The notes below the pieces were generated by a model, which saw nothing but the letters and a program-made list of their open reading frames with translations, did not search any database and was not told where the DNA came from. The position numbers and the translations under genes are program-made. DNA of 39,113 nt from assembly GCA_910587395.1 (NCBI GenBank), contig CAJULJ010000028.1:1-39113 (forward strand). Reading direction: 5' to 3'. How positions within the stretch are numbered: position 1 is the first letter of the stretch; every line of letters starts with the position of its first letter. This DNA comes from an uncultured Oscillospiraceae bacterium (lineage in GTDB: Bacteria > Bacillota > Clostridia > Oscillospirales > Oscillospiraceae). Of this stretch, positions 32,166 to 39,113 are shown one piece after another.

Positions 32166-33215
32166 TCAGTTTTTCTCTGGAAGCAGGAATAGGTCAAAGG
32201 TGTACAGCGGGGTGTTCCAGCCGCACATGATCTCCATACGAAAACCAATCTGCCCTTCCTGATTTTTTGTGTTCTCCGGCAATGGATACAGCTTGTGCGT
32301 ACATTGGCGGCAACTGCCGCAAGACACCCCTTGGAGGGAAAGAAGATTCCAGACCTTTTGGGCTGCTATGTCCCCCAATCCAGGCAGATCATTAGCGGCC
32401 AGGGAAAAGTCAACCCACATGGTCATAGGCAGATCGTCCTTATCCAGCATGATATCGGAAACGTGGAATATGGCACTGAGCCCGTCTGCCAAATAAATCA
32501 TCATTTCCGGGCGTCCGGCAGAACCATGCAGAGCGATATAGCCAAGATTTTCAAGCTTTTGTAGGATGCGTTGGACTTTTGCCTTTGAAATCCCCCAACG
32601 CCGGGACAGCATATCATAAGTGACCATCGCGCTGGGATCATCGTTGCGGAAGAAAAGCAACGGACTACTGTAAGAACCCTTTACTCGCCCATCCTGGTAA
32701 ACCGCCGAGAACCATAAGTCCAAGAGGATATCCATTTCCGAGCACTTTACTGAGCTGACAAGCTCGGCTGCTGTGGCCGCAGGAAGGAAGAAAAAGCTGA
32801 TTTCATCCTGATTGGGACAATCACTGGCGAGAACATGATTGGTGTGCTTCCAGCCGTTGATTTTATACTTTATTACATTGCCTCTGTCCAGAAGCGTATA
32901 CTGGAGCAAGCTGCGGTTCTGCATGACCCACAGCGCATCCAGAAGCTGACGGCGCTTGCTTAGCCGCAGGACATCCATAAGCTCATTTATCGGACAAACC
33001 CATTCTCCCGGGTCAATGGCAAAGCTGGTCTCGGTAAACTGAATGCGATTCTTTCGGGGGCTGACACAGGAGCATAGGGCCGCATACAAAAAAAGGCCGG
33101 GACACCCATTGGTATGGATGTCCCGGTTAGCGAGCAGGGATTGAAAAAATCCCAAGTTGACACGGCAGCGCGGATAACTCTCGCGTTGCTTGATTTCAAG
33201 TTGATAGTTTGGCAT
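32166..33215 (-). CDS. Winged-helix protein at the right end of the ICE backbone
   Basis: A 349-residue soluble protein. Two DNA-binding-type regions are visible: one near 60-120 (INELMDVLRLSKRRQLLDALWVMQNRSLLQY) and a clearer winged helix near 200-245 (YDMLSRRWGISKAKVQRILQKLENLGYIAL). A CGSCRQC cysteine cluster near 305 may bind metal. I cannot name the family. It has its own promoter with two tandem 12-bp repeats directly upstream and ATG 33215 with GGAGG. The position next to the attachment site suggests a regulator of replication or excision (inference). Confidence 0.65.
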   Translation of the reverse strand: MPNYQLEIKQRESYPRCRVNLGFFQSLLANRDIHTNGCPGLFLYAALCSCVSPRKNRIQFTETSFAIDPGEWVCPINELMDVLRLSKRRQLLDALWVMQNRSLLQYTLLDRGNVIKYKINGWKHTNHVLASDCPNQDEISFFFLPAATAAELVSSVKCSEMDILLDLWFSAVYQDGRVKGSYSSPLLFFRNDDPSAMVTYDMLSRRWGISKAKVQRILQKLENLGYIALHGSAGRPEMMIYLADGLSAIFHVSDIMLDKDDLPMTMWVDFSLAANDLPGLGDIAAQKVWNLLSLQGVSCGSCRQCTHKLYPLPENTKNQEGQIGFRMEIMCGWNTPLYTFDLFLLPEKN

Positions 33216-33232
33216 GATGACCTCCAGAAATT

Positions 33233-33260
33233 ATTGTAGCGAAAAAGTGAAGAGTGGCAA
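33233..33260 (-). promoter_or_regulatory. Promoter of the terminal winged-helix gene
   Basis: Minus strand TTGCCA (33255-33260), 16-bp spacer, TACAAT (33233-33238), 18 bp before the ATG at 33215. Confidence 0.65.
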
Positions 33261-33270
33261 AGACGGAATA

Positions 33271-33294
33271 GTTCTAACAAAAGTTCTAACAAAA
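33271..33294. promoter_or_regulatory. Two perfect tandem 12-bp repeats
   Basis: GTTCTAACAAAA occurs twice in direct tandem, 10 bp upstream of the -35 of the winged-helix gene. It could be a regulator site or an integrase arm site near the attachment region. Confidence 0.7.
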
Positions 33295-33433
33295 TTACAT
33301 CGAAAACGACATTCAGTTATTTCAAGCACTTCAATGGTTTTCGTTCATTTGTCGCTGAAACCCGTTGAAATATCACGGTTTCTTTAACATTTAACGATAC
33401 TTGACAACACAGGTCAATACACCATTTGCCCGT

Positions 33434-33478
33434 TTCGGGACCAAGAGGCCGCGGGTTCAAGTCCCGCCACTCCGACCA
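33434..33478 (+). tRNA. 3' half of tRNA-Pro(CGG), attachment-site core
   Basis: Partial tRNA: anticodon loop TTCGGGA (33434-33440, anticodon CGG at 33436-33438), 3' anticodon stem CCAAG, variable AGGCC, T-arm GCGGG-TTCAAGT-CCCGC (33451-33467), acceptor CACTCCG, A and encoded CCA (33476-33478). The expected 5' stem CTTGG, D-arm and acceptor are absent, so it is not a working gene. Such 3' tRNA fragments are the usual mark of integration into a tRNA by a tyrosine integrase. Confidence 0.85.
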
Positions 33479-33514
33479 AAAATCTCCTGATTTCCGTAAA
33501 AATCAGGAGATTTT
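33479..33514. terminator. tRNA-type terminator after the tRNA fragment
   Basis: A perfect 15-bp stem (AAAATCTCCTGATTT and complement) with a 6-base loop starts directly after the CCA end and finishes in TTTT on the plus strand. It is likely the native terminator of the tRNA carried along in the site. Confidence 0.8.
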
Positions 33515-33595
33515 GCTTAATTTTGTTCGATTTTAGTTGGTGCAAAAATTGGCTGTGTGATATCTGACCCAAACAAGACCCATACCAGAAATTTT

Positions 33596-33637
33596 GCGGA
33601 AGTACCGGGCTGGTTCGCTCGGTACTTCCGCATTTTT
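33596..33637. terminator. Strong hairpin downstream of the integrase
   Basis: GCGGAAGTACCG (33596-33607) and CGGTACTTCCGC (33620-33631) are perfect complements with a 12-base loop. A T-run follows on the plus strand, and it lies just past the integrase stop on the minus strand. Confidence 0.75.
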
Positions 33638-33649
33638 TCTCTGTGTTTT

Positions 33650-34564
33650 TTACACCGCCTGGGCAATGAAGCTGCCCATCCTCTGAGCGGCATCCTTTTG
33701 CATTTCGTTGGTGACGTGGGTGTAGGTGTCCAGTGTGAAGCCCGCGCTGTAGTGGCCCAGGATGCTGGAGACCGTCTTGGCATCTACTCCCTGCTGGATC
33801 GCTAAGGTGGCGAAGGTGTGTCGCAGCCCATGGAAGGGGATGTTTTCGGTAATTCCGGCCTTTTTCAGCAGAGTTTTGTGCAGTCGACCGATGCAGTCGG
33901 GGCCGTAGAGTTTGCCTGTAACTGGGGAGGGGAACATGATCGGGTTGCTGGGGTGCTTGGCGTGCTCCTGGATCAGCAGGTCGATGGTTCCTTGCGGCAG
34001 GTAGATTGTCCGTACCGAGTTAGCCGTCTTGGGCTGGGTCACCTTCACCTCCCCGTTGATCCGTCCAGCGGATTTGGACACAGTCAAGGTTTGCTTTTCC
34101 AGGTCAAGGTCATCCCAGAGAAGGGCTACCAGCTCTCCCCTTCTCAGCCCAGTAGTCAGCTCCAGGTAGAACATGGGGAGGACTCCATGTTCCTCTGCGG
34201 CGGCGAGATAGGCGCTGATTTTCTCTGCTGGGAGCGTCTGCATCTCTTTCTTTTCCTTGGGCGGCAGCTTGCATCCAGCGGCTTGGTTGTAGGGAATCAG
34301 CCGTTCCTGCACCGCCTGATCCAGGCACTGGCGGAGCATGGCGTGGAGGCCACGGATCGTCTTGGCGCTCAGGCTCAGGTCTTTCATACCCTCGTACCGC
34401 TTCACTCGGCCCTTGGTCTTGGCCTTGTTGTAGAACTTCTGGATGTCCAGCGTGGTCAGTTTGTTCAGCTTGATTTTGCCAATATTCGGTATGATGTGCT
34501 TGTCGATGTAGTTCTTGTAGTAGGCAGCGGTGGTTTCACGGATGGAGGGTTTGGTGAGGAAAGC
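33650..34564 (-). pseudogene. int: 5'-truncated phage/ICE-type tyrosine integrase
   Basis: The open frame encodes 304 residues. It starts within the core-binding domain (KPSIRETTAAYYKNYIDKHIIPNIG), runs through the catalytic domain with R (TTGLRRGELVALLWDDL), H-x-x-R (HGLRHTFATL), H (LGHYSA) and nucleophile Y (TLDTYTHV), and ends complete. A TAG at 34565-34567 closes the frame, and the usual N-terminal arm-binding domain of 60-90 residues is missing. Upstream DNA shifts to a repeat-type sequence resembling an IS end. Internal GTG at 34405 could start a shorter product, unlikely to be active. It lies beside the tRNA fragment, as an integrase should. Confidence 0.82.
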
Positions 34565-34572
34565 TACTGGGA

Positions 34573-34947
34573 ACGGCGAGAATTATCAGTTCAGACATAT
34601 ATTTTTTCTTCTGCGTTGACGGACCCTTTCTTTGGAGACACTGGTGCAATTCGCACACGCTATCAGGTCGGCACGGAGAAAACCTCTTATTGTTTACTGC
34701 GGTCCATTTTTTGAGGTGGTACATCGGCCTTTTCCGTCTGTCAATTTGCCACACATTCTTTTTTCACAGAAATGGCACATCATACCACGGTTTCAATCAA
34801 ATAGCCACCCTAAACAGCCGGAATTATCAGAAAATTATTAAGTTTTTTCTGTGGAGCCACGTCTGAGCCACTGAAAACGGCTTAACGGCGGGGGTTTACG
34901 CTGAACAAGGAGCCACATCTGGCACAGATGCCCGAAATCTGAGCCAC
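34573..34947. mobile_element. Possible IS21-type element end (remnant)
   Basis: AATTATCAG occurs twice (34582-34590 and 34822-34830). GAGCCAC occurs four times (34854, 34865, 34910, 34941), with a CATCTG-GCA-CAGATG hairpin at 34916-34930. IS21-family ends carry several such short direct repeats, and the sequence replaces the integrase 5' end. No IstA or IstB gene is visible, so only an end would remain. Family assignment is by eye. Confidence 0.35.
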
Positions 34948-35770
34948 GTCAAATCCCAGAAAACAGACCGTAAAAGCCGAATACGGCCTGCTTATCGTCC
35001 TTCCGGCCCGCACTGCGGGCCGACGTGAAATGCGGTGATGTCACCGCTTTATCCTGCTGTAAAATCGAACCTTTGCATTGCCCTTCCTCTCGTCATTTTG
35101 CCGGACACAAACCCTTTAGAAAATCTGCTGACTGAGAGGTGAAAGCACTGCAGGGCGGCTGGGTGAACTGTCCCAGCCGCCCCGCGTTTTCGTCTGCCAT
35201 GACAATTCGGATTTCTGGGTGAAATCCGCGCTCCTGCATAATTGCCCACAAAAGGCTCAACACCGCGTTTCAGCTTCTTGGCGGTGTACGGGTGCCACTT
35301 GCCCCGCAGGATGGGCACAAACCGGCCCACAACGCGAACCAGGCGGCTTTATGGTTTGGAGCTGCGCCTCGAAATGCGAATTGTCGTTATTGGCAGAGAG
35401 ATCCTGCTGAAAAATGAGCGACATCCTATCGTTTGTCCAGAACCCTTTTGGCAAGTCGGCCTTTGGACGGATAGCTGCTTCTTTGATTACAGCGGGGCAG
35501 ATTTTTCCTCTGGAAAATTTTGAAATTTAAACTTTTTCAAAATACTCTCATTGTTGTCATTCGCCTTGTTTATTTATTTCCTCCCCAAATTCTGGAGGGA
35601 GTCCCCTCCGCCAGACGGCGGGCGGGAACGATCTGCCTGACCACTTTTTACCCGCAGGTCTTGTGGCTGTTCCCTATTGCGGATAAAAAATCAAAAAAAT
35701 TTTACAACGCCCGCACATTTTGCGTGTTCAGCCGTTATACACATTGAGGTTTGCGAGAGGAGGGGAAGCC
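34948..35770. other. Region without convincing genes
   Basis: I see no supported gene here. Visible are a GGCCCGC-ACT-GCGGGCC hairpin (35005-35021), a GCGGTGA-TG-TCACCGC dyad (35032-35047) and a CGGCTGGG/CCCAGCCG hairpin near 35156-35179. The last 70 bp are AT-rich and lead into the sigma-factor ribosome site. Short open frames on both strands lack ribosome sites; it may hold decayed element DNA. Confidence 0.5.
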
Positions 35771-36115
35771 ATGGCCATCGACATTGAGGAGCAGTATGAA
35801 AAAATCTACCGCTACTGCTATTACCGTCTCAAAAACCAGGAGCAGACGGAGGATGTGACCCAAGAAACCTTCCTGCGCTGGTTTGCCAGTGACACCTACC
35901 GGGACAAAAACCAGCTGCTCCACTACCTCTACACGGTGGCCTGGAACCTCTGCATCGACGAGCACCGCCGCCCCGTAGCCCGGCCTATCCCGGAGGATGT
36001 GCCGGACCGGGAAAATGACCCGCTGCCGTCCATTACCTTGCACGCCGAGCTGGACAAGCTGCCCCCAGACGACCGGGAACTGCTGCTGCGATGTGTCAAC
36101 GTGGAACCCATGTGA
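35771..36115 (+). pseudogene. Truncated sigma-70-like factor
   Basis: A 114-residue product starts at ATG 35771 (GGAGGGG upstream). It has sigma region 2 (about 1-70: YEKIYRYCYYRLKNQEQTEDVTQETFLRWF, YLYTVAWNLCIDEHRR), a Pro/Asp linker, and the start of region 4 (LDKLPPDDRELLLRCVN). It then ends VEPM and TGA, so the helix-turn-helix of region 4 (about 45 residues) is missing. In the +1 frame the next bases read EILGLGTIRKYG, which may be a decayed region-4 continuation. Sigma-like genes near the ends of Firmicutes ICEs control excision. Here the -35 recognition part is lost, so it is probably inactive. Confidence 0.75.
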
Positions 36116-36259
36116 GATTTTGGGGTTGGGCACAATAAGGAAATATGGGTATCAACTAAAGATGAGGGAGACCCTTGAGTGGGGGGGCAGCACCAGAGCC
36201 AGGTACCCGGTCAATTTTTAATCTGCAATATTTCTGTAAATGATTTAGCACAAAAAATA

Positions 36260-36290
36260 GGAAGGACCGCCCTCTTCGGGTGGTCCTTCC
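36260..36290 (-). terminator. Terminator of the thiol/Fe-S operon
   Basis: GGAAGGACCGCCC and GGGTGGTCCTTCC form a 13-bp stem (one G-U) with a 5-base loop. A U-rich run (TATTTTTTG) follows on the minus strand, 2 bp past the TlpA-like gene stop. Confidence 0.9.
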
Positions 36291-36292
36291 GC

Positions 36293-36835
36293 TCATTTTT
36301 CGTTTAGAATCAGCTCCAGACGGCTTTCCACTGTGTCCAGTTGCCCCTTCACATTGCCAGCGAGGGCAGCGCCGATTATGTTTCCCTCCCTATCCACAAT
36401 ATAGGTCGAGGGAAAGGTAAAGATATCTGCGACAAATTCTTTGTAAAAGCTGTTCTCCGGTGACGGGGAGATGTTGATATAGGACACTCCCTTTCCTGTC
36501 AGGATTTCTCTGGCCGCAGCGAGTTGCTCATCACTCTCCCCGGAGTCGGTACCGACACCAATGAGGTTGATGTTCCTCTCCTTGAACTGCTGGTACATCT
36601 CCTCCAGTTCGGGCATCTCCTCAATGCAGGTGCCGCAGCCGTTGTTCCAAAAGTTTACGATGGTTGCGTCGTAATCTCCGAAAATATCACTGGAGACGGG
36701 GTTGCCTTCAGTGTCCACTTCGGAGAACTTCGGAAAAGGCGTTTTGGATACCAGTGGATCTTCTTTTCCGGCACCGCATCCGGCCAGGGAAACCGCCAAA
36801 CATATGACCAGTGCCAGAATCAGTCTCTTTTTCAT
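36293..36835 (-). CDS. TlpA/ResA-like thioredoxin-fold lipoprotein
   Basis: A 180-residue lipoprotein: signal with lipobox LAGC (Cys20), then a thioredoxin fold with redox pair C67-G-T-C70 in NFWNNGCGTCIEEMPEL, cis-Pro-type FTFPSTYIVD and the TlpA insert. Such proteins reduce disulfides outside the membrane. It overlaps the polyferredoxin gene by 4 bp (ATGA), so the two are coupled. The likely chain is electrons from the iron-sulfur membrane protein to this lipoprotein (inference). It is the last gene before a strong terminator. Confidence 0.93.
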   Translation of the reverse strand: MKKRLILALVICLAVSLAGCGAGKEDPLVSKTPFPKFSEVDTEGNPVSSDIFGDYDATIVNFWNNGCGTCIEEMPELEEMYQQFKERNINLIGVGTDSGESDEQLAAAREILTGKGVSYINISPSPENSFYKEFVADIFTFPSTYIVDREGNIIGAALAGNVKGQLDTVESRLELILNEK

Positions 36836-37704
36836 GTGATGACCTCCTTTTTATCTGCCGTTTTCATCGAGAACGTTTTTGAAATTGCCCGGTGAGGGCA
36901 GGACACCGCGCAGTCCCCACAACGGATACACTCCGCGCTGTTGGGGGAGCGGGTTACGTCCACATCCATTTTACATACCCGACTGCACGCACCGCAGGCC
37001 GTACACTTCTCTCGATCTACCTGGATGCGGTAAACCGATATCCGGTTGAAAATGCCATAGAACGCCCCGAGAGGGCAGAGCCATTTGCAGAAGGGGCGGT
37101 AAAAGAATACGGAGAGCACAATAACTCCCAACAAAATGCAGCTCTTCCAGGTGAACAGCCAGCCCAGGCTGGCCCGGATTCCGGCATCGGCAGCGGACAG
37201 CGGGATACCTCCCTCCAAGATACCGGCGGGACAGATGTACTTGCAAAAGAAAGGATCTCCCATGCCCACCTCGTTCACAACCGTCATGGGAAGCACAATG
37301 ACAAAGAGCAGCAGGACGGCGTATTTCAGATAGGTCAGGATATGGAATTTTTTTGTACTGAATTTCCTGGTGGGGATTTTATGCAGCAGCTCCTGAAACC
37401 AGCCGAAGGGGCACAAAAAGCCGCATACCACCCGGCCCAACAATACGCCAATCAGGATGAGTATTCCCGTAACATAATAGGCAAACTGAAATTTTGAGGA
37501 GCCGATCACCGCCTGAAGCGATCCAATAGGGCAGGATGCCGCCGCTGCCGGGCAGGAGTAGCAGTTCAAACCGGGAACACAGAGGCCTTTCAGCTTTCCT
37601 CTGTATATTTTCCCCTGAAAGAAATTGCAGAGGAACGGATTAGAGGCGATTGCCGCCCCCAGCTGGATCTTCCAGCGGTTTTGATTTCTAGCCAATTCCA
37701 ACAC
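36832..37704 (-). CDS. Membrane polyferredoxin (NapH/YccM-like)
   Basis: A 290-residue membrane iron-sulfur protein. About five helices (75-95, 125-145, 175-200 and others) carry paired cysteine motifs on their ends (CPFGW at 98-102, CKYICPAG, CKWLCPLGA). The C-terminal domain is a two-cluster ferredoxin with C234, C237, C240, C244 and C259, C262, C265, C269. It resembles NapH/NosR-type electron carriers. Extra N-terminal cysteines (C42, C48, C51, C58) may hold another cluster. The start is a GTG at 37704 that overlaps the CD1871A-type gene by 17 bp; downstream TTG starts are possible. It probably passes electrons across the membrane to the thioredoxin-like partners (inference). Confidence 0.9.
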   Translation of the reverse strand: MLELARNQNRWKIQLGAAIASNPFLCNFFQGKIYRGKLKGLCVPGLNCYSCPAAAASCPIGSLQAVIGSSKFQFAYYVTGILILIGVLLGRVVCGFLCPFGWFQELLHKIPTRKFSTKKFHILTYLKYAVLLLFVIVLPMTVVNEVGMGDPFFCKYICPAGILEGGIPLSAADAGIRASLGWLFTWKSCILLGVIVLSVFFYRPFCKWLCPLGAFYGIFNRISVYRIQVDREKCTACGACSRVCKMDVDVTRSPNSAECIRCGDCAVSCPHRAISKTFSMKTADKKEVIT

Positions 37705-37819
37705 ACTCCAGACAAAGTTTTGTCCCCTTGCTCAGAACGACAGCGAGTTCTTCCTTCCACAGTCCAAGACCAATCAGCAGCAGGGCAGCCGCCAGAAAAC
37801 AGAGTGTTGCTTTTCTCAT
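37688..37819 (-). CDS. CD1871A-family CXXC peptide
   Basis: A 43-residue protein: one hydrophobic helix (5-19) then a Lys/Glu-rich turn and C-terminal CLECVGIG with the CXXC pair. It matches small CD1871A-type proteins of Clostridia, first noted in a C. difficile conjugative transposon, with this same set of neighbours. ATG 37819 lies 3 bp after the stop of the lipoprotein gene, and its 3' end overlaps the polyferredoxin start. It may be a membrane thiol shuttle between the two lipoproteins and the polyferredoxin (inference); no function is established. Confidence 0.85.
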   Translation of the reverse strand: MRKATLCFLAAALLLIGLGLWKEELAVVLSKGTKLCLECVGIG

Positions 37820-37822
37820 AGG

Positions 37823-38524
37823 TCAGCCCATAACAGCGGCGCTCCCGCCATTGTCCGCGCCGCTGCCGGAAGAGAACTCTTTTGCCATCTCCGTGAAGGC
37901 GGCGGCGGACTCCGCAAGCTCCTTCGCGTCGGCCCCGCTGCTCCAGGCGGAGAGGAAGGAGCCGTTGGCGTACCAGGAGGCGGTATTGGGTACCTCCGGG
38001 TCCCCAATCATCCCGCTGTTGACACCCAGGGCGGTCTTCAGCGAATCATTCCAGAGAATCACCGGAAAGGGGGCGTCCGCAAACATCTCGTTTCCATTTT
38101 CCCGCGTGGTACATACCAGAATGCCCGCTCCGTTCTTCTGGACGTCCTCATAGCCCGCTGCCAGTTCGTCATAAAACCCCTGGGCCTCATCTGAGGCGGG
38201 GTCGATGAAGGCAAAAAAGAGAACATCGCCCATCTGCTCCTTGGTAAATTCCTTTCCGGACAGGGTAGTGGTGGTAAAGTCTCCCACGGCGTTAGCCTCC
38301 GTTTTGCTGATAGCGGGCATGCCATTGGCCTGGTAGTAGTTCTCCACCCACGTCTGGTCCACCCAGCCCCGGTCCAGGGCATCCTCTATGGTGAGAGTGC
38401 CTGCGGCAATCGCCTGCTCTACTTCCTCCCAACTGGGCTGCTTCTCCTCGCAGGCGCTCAGGGACAAAAGCACTGCTGCAGCCAGAGCGAGGGCAGCGGA
38501 TTTGCGTTTTCTCAAATGTTTCAT
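37823..38524 (-). CDS. Thioredoxin-like lipoprotein lacking the CXXC pair
   Basis: A 233-residue lipoprotein: signal and lipobox LSAC near 25, a helical part (35-70, WVDQTWVENYYQ), then a fold that resembles TlpA/AhpC (VGDFTTTTLSGKEF, DVLFFAFIDPASDEAQGFYDEL, FPVILWND, PNTASWYANG). Where TlpA has WxxC-x-x-C this has FIDPASDE, so no redox cysteines. A Ser/Gly tail ends it. I start at ATG 38524 because AGGAGG lies upstream; the frame is open to 38611 without a ribosome site. First gene of the minus-strand module and divergent from the response regulator, with a shared operator. A binding rather than redox role is inferred. Confidence 0.8.
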   Translation of the reverse strand: MKHLRKRKSAALALAAAVLLSLSACEEKQPSWEEVEQAIAAGTLTIEDALDRGWVDQTWVENYYQANGMPAISKTEANAVGDFTTTTLSGKEFTKEQMGDVLFFAFIDPASDEAQGFYDELAAGYEDVQKNGAGILVCTTRENGNEMFADAPFPVILWNDSLKTALGVNSGMIGDPEVPNTASWYANGSFLSAWSSGADAKELAESAAAFTEMAKEFSSGSGADNGGSAAVMG

Positions 38525-38597
38525 TCTAAAACCTCCTGAAATCCTTTTGCCGCATCTGCGGCGAACCTGACGGAAGGCAGAATACCATATGGCGTGT

Positions 38598-38633
38598 AAA
38601 TTTTCCGTCAAGGTCCTTCTTGATGGAAAATTT
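38598..38633. promoter_or_regulatory. 15-bp inverted repeat operator between divergent genes
   Basis: AAATTTTCCGTCAAG (38598-38612) and CTTGATGGAAAATTT (38619-38633) are complements with one mismatch and a 6-base spacer. It lies 13 bp upstream of a TATAAT at 38646-38651 for the response regulator, and upstream of the lipoprotein gene on the other strand. Confidence 0.75.
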
Positions 38634-38645
38634 ATTTTGTTGTGC

Positions 38646-38651
38646 TATAAT
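38646..38651 (+). promoter_or_regulatory. Promoter -10 box of the response regulator
   Basis: TATAAT with TTGATG 20 bp upstream, a long spacer that suggests an activator-dependent promoter, consistent with the inverted repeat overlapping the -35. Confidence 0.55.
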
Positions 38652-38686
38652 GTCTGCATATCAGGATACGGAAGGAGTCGAATCAA

Positions 38687-39109
38687 ATGAGAATACTGGT
38701 TGTGGAGGATGAACAGCTTTTGTGCGACGGAATTGCAGAGGACCTGGAGATGGAAAAGTATACGGTGGACCGCTGTTATGACGGAGCTGAGGCCCACGAG
38801 CGATTGTTTGTAGATCCCTATGACCTGGTTATTCTCGATTTGAATTTGCCGGGCATGGATGGTCTGGATCTTTTGCGGGAGATTCGGGCAGAACGTCCGG
38901 AACAGAAGGTGCTGATCTTATCCGCCCGGGCCAGTCTGTCCGACAAGGTGTCTGGTCTGGACCTGGGTGCGGACGACTATCTGACAAAGCCCTTTGATCT
39001 GGAAGAACTGGAGGCCCGGGTCCGCACCCTGCTGCGCCGGGAGTATATCCAGAAAAATACTGTCAGCGCCAGTGATAAAATGAAAGAAAACGCCGAGGAA
39101 AAAATGTAG
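38687..39109 (+). pseudogene. OmpR/PhoB-type response regulator lacking its DNA-binding domain
   Basis: A 140-residue receiver protein: acid pocket E7-D8, phosphoacceptor D51 (LVILDLNLPGMDG), Ser79 and K101 (LTKPFD), all normal. At residue 118, RRE leads into YIQKNTVSASDKMKENAEEKM and TAG. The typical winged-helix C-terminal half (about 100 residues) is absent, so the gene looks cut at the linker and given a new tail. AAGGAG before ATG 38687 is good. It would normally control the divergent thiol module with a histidine kinase; neither kinase nor wing is in the window. The break may be an insertion just beyond 39109. Confidence 0.7.
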
Positions 39110-39113
39110 TTTT

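Noticed and set aside
33434..33478. Complete tRNA gene
   Set aside because: 5' acceptor, D-arm and 5' anticodon stem are missing upstream of the loop.
33818..34714. 298-residue plus-strand frame
   Set aside because: Antisense to the clear integrase catalytic domain, with no ribosome site.
34632..34841. 69-residue plus-strand frame in the IS21-like stretch
   Set aside because: No ribosome site or family; probably chance.
35049..35330. 93-residue minus-strand frame
   Set aside because: Arg/Gly/His-rich, no ribosome site, and crosses a strong hairpin; more likely non-coding or decayed DNA.
35414..35530. 38-codon plus-strand ORF (MSDILSF...)
   Set aside because: Looks protein-like but has no ribosome site, promoter or recognisable family.

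Overview
The window reads as mobile-element DNA from a GC-rich gut-type Clostridia (Oscillospiraceae-like). Evidence: Bacillota-style promoters and ribosome sites, frequent TTG/GTG starts, and a type IV secretion set of the kind seen in integrative conjugative elements (ICEs) of Firmicutes. The genus is an inference.

Layout: (1) 1-2.5 kb: an IS91-type HUH transposase translationally coupled to a tyrosine recombinase, with structured DNA beyond it. (2) 2.58-33.2 kb: an ICE backbone mostly on the minus strand. In transcription order from the right it has a winged-helix protein, a RepA_N/DUF6017 replication protein, a radical SAM protein, an ArpU-like regulator, a VirB2-like pilin, a TrbL/VirB6-like channel protein, a Ser/Thr-rich secreted protein, a PrgI-VirB4 fusion ATPase, DUF5697, a RusA-like/DUF6100-type protein, a winged-helix protein of unknown role, VirD4/TraG coupling ATPase, an S1-like protein, a membrane protein, a sortase, a CHAP-type secreted protein, a 2416-residue thioester/Cna-B surface protein, and a C39-like peptidase. 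Two plus-strand insertions interrupt it: a RelB/ParE-type toxin-antitoxin pair (20.5-21.1 kb) and a five-gene cargo block (4.2-6.6 kb; unknown, zinc ribbon, YjbR/MmcQ, cupin, HdeD-like). No relaxase is visible. (3) 33.4-34.6 kb: the 3' half of a tRNA-Pro(CGG), read as an attachment site, then a 5'-truncated tyrosine integrase. (4) 34.6-35.7 kb: no convincing gene, but repeat-rich DNA resembling an IS21-type end. (5) 35.8-39.1 kb: a C-terminally truncated sigma factor, then a minus-strand thiol/iron-sulfur module (thioredoxin-like lipoprotein without cysteines, CD1871A-type CXXC peptide, polyferredoxin, TlpA-like lipoprotein) divergent from a response regulator that lacks its DNA-binding domain.

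How it fits together: the conjugation operon starts at a clear promoter near 29.6 kb and runs through an intrinsic terminator inside a potential leader ORF, suggesting attenuation. The sortase, CHAP protein and giant Cna-B protein look like a surface system that would help mating cells adhere. The most unusual non-coding signal is a 170-bp array of degenerate repeats spaced exactly 11 bp apart between virB4 and the DUF5697 gene, a candidate centromere, oriT or operator.
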